A stretch of DNA of 64,000 nucleotides, taken from Cyclobacteriaceae bacterium (GTDB taxonomy: Bacteria > Bacteroidota > Bacteroidia > Cytophagales > Cyclobacteriaceae). Positions 58,597 through 64,000 of this stretch are shown in pieces. The stretch covers positions 1-64,000 of the forward strand of contig JAHBUC010000002.1 of assembly GCA_019638275.1 (NCBI GenBank). Reading direction: 5' to 3'. Under the pieces are notes generated by a model. That model made no database searches. It was not told where the DNA came from and worked only from the letters and a program-made list of their open reading frames with translations. A program made the position numbers and the translations under genes. Position 1 is the stretch's first letter. Each line of letters begins with the position of its first letter.

Positions 58597-61289
58597 CAAA
58601 ATTTAATACTATAACTAAGAGATGGAACCGGAACCCCGATAATCGACAATTGATATGGCTTGATTGCTCCAGCTACGTTGTAGGAATAGAAAGCAGAGTA
58701 TGGGTTCTTTCTCCCATAGACATTATAAACCGAAAATATCCATTGACTGATAACACGCTTGGGCTTGCGGTTTCCTCCTTCAACCACCAGTGCCAGATCC
58801 AACCGGTGATAATCGGGTAAACGGTAGTTATTTCGCTCCGAGAAATCAATAATCGGGGTATTATCTATTTCATAAGCAGCAACCGGTAAAGAAACCGGTC
58901 GGCCCGTATGATAAGTAAAAGTGCCCGAGAAAAATATCTTTCTCCTAACCGCATACTGCCAGTTTAAGTTGATAATATTTGGCTGATCAATATTAGATGG
59001 ATAATACTCCCCCCGGTTTATTTTTTCACTGTCAAATTTTCCGTTCACTCTTCTAAATGATCGGGAATATGAATAGTTAATGCTTCCAACCAGCTTTCCA
59101 CTAGTTTTTTCAACCGAAAACTCTGCACCATACGCCAGGCCTCTTCCTACTAACAAGTCAGTTTCAAGTTTTGGGTTTAAAATCAAGTTTGCACCATCCT
59201 TAAAGTCCAGAATATTCTGAATATTCTTGACATAAAGCTCAACAAATCCTTCAATTGCATTATTCTTTGAGACCCTGAAATATCCAATCGAAATCTGATC
59301 GCCAATCTGTGGCTTGAAGTAAGCATTGCTCGATTGCCAAATATCAACTGGTGTAATGGTTGCCGTATTGGAAATCAGGTGAACGTATTGATAAATTCTG
59401 TTGTAACCGAGCTTTAGTGATGATTGTGAATTCAACTTGAACTGCAAAGAAAGTCGGGGCTCAGGCCCGAAGTAAGACTTCATGAGTTCTCCTGATCCAT
59501 ATTGAATAGAATCAGCAACATTTCTTGGCTCCAACGGTTCGTCTTCTTCATAGATATACTTGATTCCTGATCCAATTCTGTTAAAAACAGATAAGCGAAA
59601 TCCTGCATCAACCTGAAGCCTTTCTCCTAAGAAGAAACTATTACTAAAATAAACCGCACTCTCTATTGCATTTTCACTTGGCATAACAATGTTTGCCACA
59701 TTCGATTGAGGTGAGGACGCTTCTAACCGGCCAGGCTGAAAGTTGTAAAATGTAGTATGGAATCCGAAAGATTGCTTATTCAGTCCATCACGGTTAAAGT
59801 CGACTGTCAGAGATGGATACAAAATCTTGTATGTTAGATCAAATGCGTTTTCCGGATCAACCTCACTTACCTGATACGCGTATCGTCCAAAATTGAGTCC
59901 CACACTGTAATAGAGGTTCTGCGTTTGATTATCGTAGCGCAATGCAAGGGCAGTGTTTTGCCACGCATTCGTTGTATCATTCGCCAATCTAAATTTATCA
60001 TGGCTTTGATAAGCAGAGATGAAGAACTTACCTCCGTTCTTAAGCTTATGCGTGTACTTTGCTGAAGCGTCAAAGAAAAATACTGCACTCTCTTCAATAT
60101 CGCTGTAATTTGATTGAAGAACATCCAATAACCAATCAGAATAGGTGGATCTTACCGAAAGTGCTATTGAACTGGTATCTCTTTTTACCGGGCCATCTAA
60201 TGCCAAATTACTAGACACAAGACCGATACCAGCCTTTCCCTGCCACTTATGATAACTTCCCTCACGGGAAACCATATTCAAGACAGAGGAAACCCGACCT
60301 CCAAACTCAGCCGGAATTCCTCCCTTATAAAAAGAGGCTTCTTTTATAGCGTCTGAATTGAAGGCTGTAAAAAAACCAAAAGCATGCCCTGTATTGAATA
60401 TGGGCACGCCATCATATAAAACAAGGTTTTGATCAACGCCACCGCCCCGAACATTATAGCCTGTACTTGCCTCACTTACTGCTGTTACACCGGTTTGTAC
60501 CTGAAGTAGCTTAATAATGTCCTTCTCTCCTAAAAAAGATGGCGAGCGAGCAAGTTCATTCATTTTTATGGTGGTTAAACCAACGCGTTTTGTGGTTATA
60601 CGCTGATCTGATACAACCACTTCCTCCAATGTGGTGGGTACTTCATCCATAAGTGTAGCTACCTCCCCATCAGCATAAATATTTAAGCTCAATAACTTTG
60701 GCTCATAATTGATATGCCTGAACGTGAGTATATATTCCCCACCCGGTAGTGCAAGCTGATAGACTCCTCTGGCATCTGTTTGAACGCCAATATCAAGATC
60801 ACTAACGTGCACGGTTGCACCGATTACAGGCGCATTGGTTTCTTTGTCCCGCAATGAACCATTCAATTTTACCTGCGTGCCCGGAACATATGATCGGGAA
60901 GACCCTACAGTTTTTTCTTCAACCGAAATTTTCTTCAGTAGCGCATCATTCTTTATCGCATCCCGCTCAATTTCCCGCAAAGGGTCCTTATAAAACACAA
61001 CCGCATAATCGTATAAAAACACATATCGGACATCCGATCCCATCAACACATATTCAAGAATCTCCTCAAGGGTTTGACCGTTTTCAGAAGGCTTTACAGC
61101 AAAAGGTTCAAGCCATTCTTCCAGATAAAAGAACCTGATTTTGCTATCCCGCTCCACCTCACTCAGAAACTCAACTACCGGTTTTTGCGATTGAATCGGA
61201 AAGGTTTGGTTGTAGAATTTATTCTGGCCTTGAGCTGAACAAAACAAACCAATAAAGAGGCAAATCAGAAATCTGGAATACACGAACAA
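58596..61289 (-). CDS. TonB-dependent receptor with STN and carboxypeptidase-like domains
   Basis: This 897-residue outer-membrane receptor has a signal peptide (FLICLFIGLFCSAQGQ), an N-terminal STN domain (about residues 30-100: KPVVEFLSEVERDSKIRFFY), a carboxypeptidase-regulatory-like domain (about 145-230), a plug with GYNVRGGGVDQNLVLYDGVPIF (two parts), and a large barrel ending in SYSIKF. STN domains link receptors to FecR-type sigma control, but no sigma or anti-sigma gene is in the window. Start codon could be TTG (61289) or GTG (61283); both give a signal peptide. Confidence 0.9.
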   Translation of the reverse strand: MFVYSRFLICLFIGLFCSAQGQNKFYNQTFPIQSQKPVVEFLSEVERDSKIRFFYLEEWLEPFAVKPSENGQTLEEILEYVLMGSDVRYVFLYDYAVVFYKDPLREIERDAIKNDALLKKISVEEKTVGSSRSYVPGTQVKLNGSLRDKETNAPVIGATVHVSDLDIGVQTDARGVYQLALPGGEYILTFRHINYEPKLLSLNIYADGEVATLMDEVPTTLEEVVVSDQRITTKRVGLTTIKMNELARSPSFLGEKDIIKLLQVQTGVTAVSEASTGYNVRGGGVDQNLVLYDGVPIFNTGHAFGFFTAFNSDAIKEASFYKGGIPAEFGGRVSSVLNMVSREGSYHKWQGKAGIGLVSSNLALDGPVKRDTSSIALSVRSTYSDWLLDVLQSNYSDIEESAVFFFDASAKYTHKLKNGGKFFISAYQSHDKFRLANDTTNAWQNTALALRYDNQTQNLYYSVGLNFGRYAYQVSEVDPENAFDLTYKILYPSLTVDFNRDGLNKQSFGFHTTFYNFQPGRLEASSPQSNVANIVMPSENAIESAVYFSNSFFLGERLQVDAGFRLSVFNRIGSGIKYIYEEDEPLEPRNVADSIQYGSGELMKSYFGPEPRLSLQFKLNSQSSLKLGYNRIYQYVHLISNTATITPVDIWQSSNAYFKPQIGDQISIGYFRVSKNNAIEGFVELYVKNIQNILDFKDGANLILNPKLETDLLVGRGLAYGAEFSVEKTSGKLVGSINYSYSRSFRRVNGKFDSEKINRGEYYPSNIDQPNIINLNWQYAVRRKIFFSGTFTYHTGRPVSLPVAAYEIDNTPIIDFSERNNYRLPDYHRLDLALVVEGGNRKPKRVISQWIFSVYNVYGRKNPYSAFYSYNVAGAIKPYQLSIIGVPVPSLSYSIKF

Positions 61290-61397
61290 ATGATTTGATA
61301 GGGAAAAGTACGCTTATTAAACGGAACATCGAAAAAAAGTTACGATGACGGCTAATTTTTTATTTCAACTGTATTCAATCAAGGCTCATTAACCCTT

Positions 61398-61405
61398 TAT
61401 CTTTG
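61398..61405 (+). promoter_or_regulatory. Candidate -7 element before the arginase-family gene
   Basis: TATCTTTG matches TAnnTTTG, 20 bases before the start codon. No clear TTG stands at the usual distance. The 136 bp between this gene and the divergent receptor otherwise shows nothing notable. Confidence 0.4.
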
Positions 61406-61425
61406 CCCTCCTGAACATCGGCATT

Positions 61426-62481
61426 ATGACTAAAAAAGAAAAAATAAATTCGTTCGACCCCAACAGTGTCGGTAATCTCAATAACAACATCTTTGGCCTC
61501 CCCTTTACAGCAGAAGAGTCGGAGGTAGTGTTGATTCCTGTGCCTTGGGAAGTAACTGTGTCGTATGGATCAGGAACTGCCAACGGACCGAAAGCAATTT
61601 TTGAAGCCTCCTTTCAGGTAGACCTGTATGATGCCAACATCAAGGATGCCTGGAAGATGGGTATTGCCATGGATAAAATTCCAGCGAGTATCAAAACAAA
61701 AAGCACTCGCCTGAGAAAAAAAACTGAGGCTTACATCAGTCTGCTGGAACAAGGAAAAAATCCTGAGTCGAATAAGAAGATGAAAGCCATTGTAGCGGAG
61801 GTGGACAAGGCGGCTCGTGAACTTAATGCGCATGTAAAAAAGACTACCGGAAATTTTCTCAATAAAAATAAAACCGTTGGACTGGTGGGAGGTGATCACA
61901 GCACTCCACTCGGATTCATGCAGGCACTAAGCGAAAAATATGCATCATTTGGCATTCTTCAAGTTGATGCACATGCCGATTTACGAAAAGCATACGAAGG
62001 GTTTGAGTTCTCTCACGCTTCCATTATGTATAATGCGTTGAAAATTAATGCTGTAAGTAAGCTGGTTCAGGTGGGCATTCGTGATTACTGCGAAGAAGAG
62101 GTTGATGTCATTAAAAATAATCCCTCCCGAATAACAACCTACTTCGATCGTGACATCAAACGAAGAATGTTTGAAGGCGATACGTGGAGAAAAATTTGTG
62201 ACGAAATCGTCAATCAGCTTCCAGACAATGTCTACCTCAGTTTTGACATCGATGGTCTTGATCCAAAACTTTGCCCTAACACAGGCACACCCGTTGCCGG
62301 GGGTTTTGAAATGGAGCAGGCCCTTTACCTGATTGAACGTGTAATGAAAAGCGGTAAAACTATTATTGGTTTCGACCTGAATGAGGTAAGCCCCGGTAAA
62401 GATGAATGGGACGCCAACGTGGGCGCGCGCTTGCTGTACCGGATGGCTTTACTCGTTGCGCGTTCGCAAAAGAGGATTTAG
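61426..62481 (+). CDS. Arginase/agmatinase/formiminoglutamase family protein
   Basis: This 351-residue ureohydrolase has the two-manganese site: GGDHSTPLGF, DAHADLRKAYEG and SFDIDGLDPKLCPNTGTP. Ten or so residues later EVSPGKDEW closes the family pattern. A roughly 70-residue lysine-rich insert (IKTKSTRLRKKTEAYISLLE) early in the protein is common in Bacteroidota members. Exact substrate (formiminoglutamate, agmatine or arginine) cannot be told. It is convergent with gltD, overlapping by 4 bp. Confidence 0.9.
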   Translation: MTKKEKINSFDPNSVGNLNNNIFGLPFTAEESEVVLIPVPWEVTVSYGSGTANGPKAIFEASFQVDLYDANIKDAWKMGIAMDKIPASIKTKSTRLRKKTEAYISLLEQGKNPESNKKMKAIVAEVDKAARELNAHVKKTTGNFLNKNKTVGLVGGDHSTPLGFMQALSEKYASFGILQVDAHADLRKAYEGFEFSHASIMYNALKINAVSKLVQVGIRDYCEEEVDVIKNNPSRITTYFDRDIKRRMFEGDTWRKICDEIVNQLPDNVYLSFDIDGLDPKLCPNTGTPVAGGFEMEQALYLIERVMKSGKTIIGFDLNEVSPGKDEWDANVGARLLYRMALLVARSQKRI

Positions 62482-63950
62482 TGTTGAGCAACGCTCAGCA
62501 GCGATTCATCCTTCGACTCAAGTTGAGAATCGCCCATTAACCAGATGTCAACGGCTTTGGCCGCTTCACGCCCTTCGGAAATAGCCCAAACCACCAGCGA
62601 CTGGCCTTTGCGGATATCACCCGCTGCAAATACGCCCTTCTTTGAAGTCATGTAGTTATGGGTTTGGATATTACCGCGCTCATCCAGTTTGAGTTTTAGT
62701 TCCTCTACCAGTCCACCACGTTCTGCTCCGATAAAACCAATGGCAAGAAGCGCCAGGTCGCACGGTATAATGCGTTCAGAATTTTCAATTTCCTTGAATC
62801 CGGCCTTACCATTCTCCAACAAACCCCATTCAATATCCACTACTTTTAGTCCGGTCAAACGATTCAGGTGATCGCCAACAAATGCTTTTGTCAGCATAGC
62901 CCATTTTCTTTCCACGCCTTCTTCATGCGATGAAGAAGTGTTCAAAATCATCGGCCACTGTGGCCATGGATTGGTTTCGGTATTTCGGGTAAGCGGGGGC
63001 TTGGCCAAAAGTTCTATTTGAGTTACCGACTTGGCACCCTGCCGGTTTGATGTGCCCACACAATCCGATCCTGTATCGCCACCGCCAATTACGAGCACAT
63101 TTTTTCCGGCTGCTGAAATGTCACCTGAAAAAATCCGATCGCCTGCAACACGCTTGTTTTGTTGCGATAAAAAGTCCATAGCAAAGTAAACGCCAGATAG
63201 ATTTCTTCCGGGTATGGAAAGATCACGTGGGGCAGAAGCACCACCACATACCACGACCGCATCAAATTCATCCCGAAGAAATTGTGCACTCACATTTGCA
63301 CCAACATGTGAGTTTGGCCGGAAGATGATGCCCTCTTGCTCCATCAGTTTCAATCTTCGATCAAGTACTTTTTTCTCCAGCTTAAAATCCGGAATGCCAT
63401 AGCGAAGCAAGCCACCAATTCTATCACTCCGCTCAAACACGGTTACCCAATGTCCGGCTTTGTTTAGTTGTGCTGCTGCCGCCAAACCAGCCGGACCAGA
63501 ACCTACCACGGCAACCCGTTTACCGGTTCTTGCTTTAGGCGGCTGCGGTTTGATGTATCCTCTTTCAAATGCGGTTTCAGTAATCGACTTTTCGATGTAC
63601 TCTATCGTGACCGGCTTGTTGTTAATGCTTAACACACAGCTCGCTTCACACGGTGCCGGACAAATTCTTCCAGTGAATTCAGGAAAATTATTAGTCGAAC
63701 TTAAAATCTGAATGGCCTCTTCCCAATTGCCTTTGTATACCGCCTCATTGAAATCGGGAATGTTGTTACCTAGCGGACAACCACTGTGACAGAACGGAAC
63801 ACCACAATCCATACACCTTGCCGATTGTTTGTTTACATGGCCATGATCTAGAGAGGGATAGATCTCCTTGTAGTCATTGATGCGTTCATTCGGATGGCGG
63901 GTTTTCGGCATCTCACGGTTGAACTTCATAAAGCCATCAACTTGTCCCAT
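62478..63950 (-). CDS. gltD: Glutamate synthase small subunit
   Basis: GltD (490 residues) is the NADPH and FAD subunit of glutamate synthase, feeding electrons to GltB for making glutamate from glutamine and 2-oxoglutarate. Iron-sulfur ligands lie in [18 protein letters not shown]. The FAD site is [17 protein letters not shown] and the NADPH site [15 protein letters not shown]. It lies 2 bp after the gltB stop, a tight operon. Glutamine synthetase at 40 kb completes the GS-GOGAT pathway. Confidence 0.97.
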   Translation of the reverse strand: MGQVDGFMKFNREMPKTRHPNERINDYKEIYPSLDHGHVNKQSARCMDCGVPFCHSGCPLGNNIPDFNEAVYKGNWEEAIQILSSTNNFPEFTGRICPAPCEASCVLSINNKPVTIEYIEKSITETAFERGYIKPQPPKARTGKRVAVVGSGPAGLAAAAQLNKAGHWVTVFERSDRIGGLLRYGIPDFKLEKKVLDRRLKLMEQEGIIFRPNSHVGANVSAQFLRDEFDAVVVCGGASAPRDLSIPGRNLSGVYFAMDFLSQQNKRVAGDRIFSGDISAAGKNVLVIGGGDTGSDCVGTSNRQGAKSVTQIELLAKPPLTRNTETNPWPQWPMILNTSSSHEEGVERKWAMLTKAFVGDHLNRLTGLKVVDIEWGLLENGKAGFKEIENSERIIPCDLALLAIGFIGAERGGLVEELKLKLDERGNIQTHNYMTSKKGVFAAGDIRKGQSLVVWAISEGREAAKAVDIWLMGDSQLESKDESLLSVAQH

Positions 63951-63952
63951 GC

Positions 63953-64000
63953 TTAGTGTGCTAAATTTTCAGTCAATTTTATTTTAGCCTGCTTCTGCAA
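63953..64000 (-). CDS. gltB: Glutamate synthase large subunit, C-terminal end (partial)
   Basis: The minus strand reads LQKQAKIKLTENLAH followed by TAA at 63955-63953, 2 bp before gltD. This position and the gltD context support the C-terminus of GltB. Only 15 codons are in the window, and the tail alone is not diagnostic, so the identity rests on the conserved gltB-gltD order. Confidence 0.5.
   Translation of the reverse strand: MQKQAKIKLTENLAH

Noticed and set aside
1..64000. CRISPR array, prophage, insertion sequence or toxin-antitoxin pair
   Set aside because: No regularly spaced repeats, transposase or integrase motifs, phage genes or short toxin/antitoxin pairs were seen in reading both strands.

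Overview
The window looks like chromosomal DNA of a Bacteroidota bacterium, most likely of the order Cytophagales. Marker families seen only or mainly in that phylum include GLPGLI, DUF2480, DUF4249, DUF4295, DUF6048/DUF6452, carboxypeptidase-regulatory-domain TonB receptors, a C-terminal type IX secretion sorting domain and a BshC bacillithiol enzyme. Several promoters fit the Bacteroidota pattern TTG-N17-23-TAnnTTTG, and Shine-Dalgarno sequences are weak. I see no transposase, integrase, phage gene or CRISPR array. The DNA is gene-dense core and niche-adaptation chromosome.

Layout. 0-9.6 kb, almost all minus strand: a small DnaA-box cluster, then DUF2480, tsaB, S41 protease, rnpA and rpmH as one run, adenosine kinase, GDPD phosphodiesterase, and an outer-membrane barrel protein with its GLPGLI partner. 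9.7-11.9 kb: a histidine kinase/response regulator pair. 11.9-14.8 kb: small secreted proteins and a penicillin-binding-type serine hydrolase. 14.9-19.0 kb: a divergent cluster of pirin, nitroreductase, OsmC and CDGSH/ferredoxin facing a ring-cleaving dioxygenase and a carboxylesterase. 19.0-25.0 kb: YbjN, a divergent NADP oxidoreductase/HxlR pair, a second serine hydrolase, a DoxX-like membrane protein and the 5-oxoprolinase operon pxpBCA. 25.1-30.7 kb: PadR and two FtsX-type permeases. 30.7-32.2 kb: MarR, YdeI and DUF6265. 32.3-36.5 kb: GH15, a fused OtsA-OtsB and tRNA-Val. 37.4-41.2 kb: nitrogen cluster of ammonium transporter, porin and glutamine synthetase. 41.3-49.3 kb: lipid A acyltransferase, AsmA, DUF2461, a structured non-coding island, MurF and a type IX-secreted repeat protein. 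49.4-55.8 kb: rpmB, rpmG, DUF4295, ftsY, DUF6048/6452, rimO, bshC and 5-FTHF cyclo-ligase. 55.8-61.3 kb: a three-gene TonB receptor operon. 61.4-64.0 kb: an arginase-family enzyme, gltD and the last codons of gltB.

Most interesting signal. The promoter of the pirin operon (about 17.31-17.34 kb) and the promoter of the marR gene (about 31.16-31.19 kb) share a 31-bp module with 26 identical positions. In both, a palindrome TTGT(A/C)TATACAA begins at the -33 TTG and fills the spacer, 18 bp before a perfect TAnnTTTG. This suggests that the MarR protein at 31 kb represses itself and the dioxygenase/carboxylesterase/nitroreductase/pirin/OsmC cluster 14 kb away. The gene content resembles the MhqR quinone and electrophile resistance regulon of Bacillus subtilis, so I propose a Bacteroidota counterpart. 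The HxlR and PadR genes also have clear dyads in their own promoter regions. The functional link is inference; the shared sites are seen directly.
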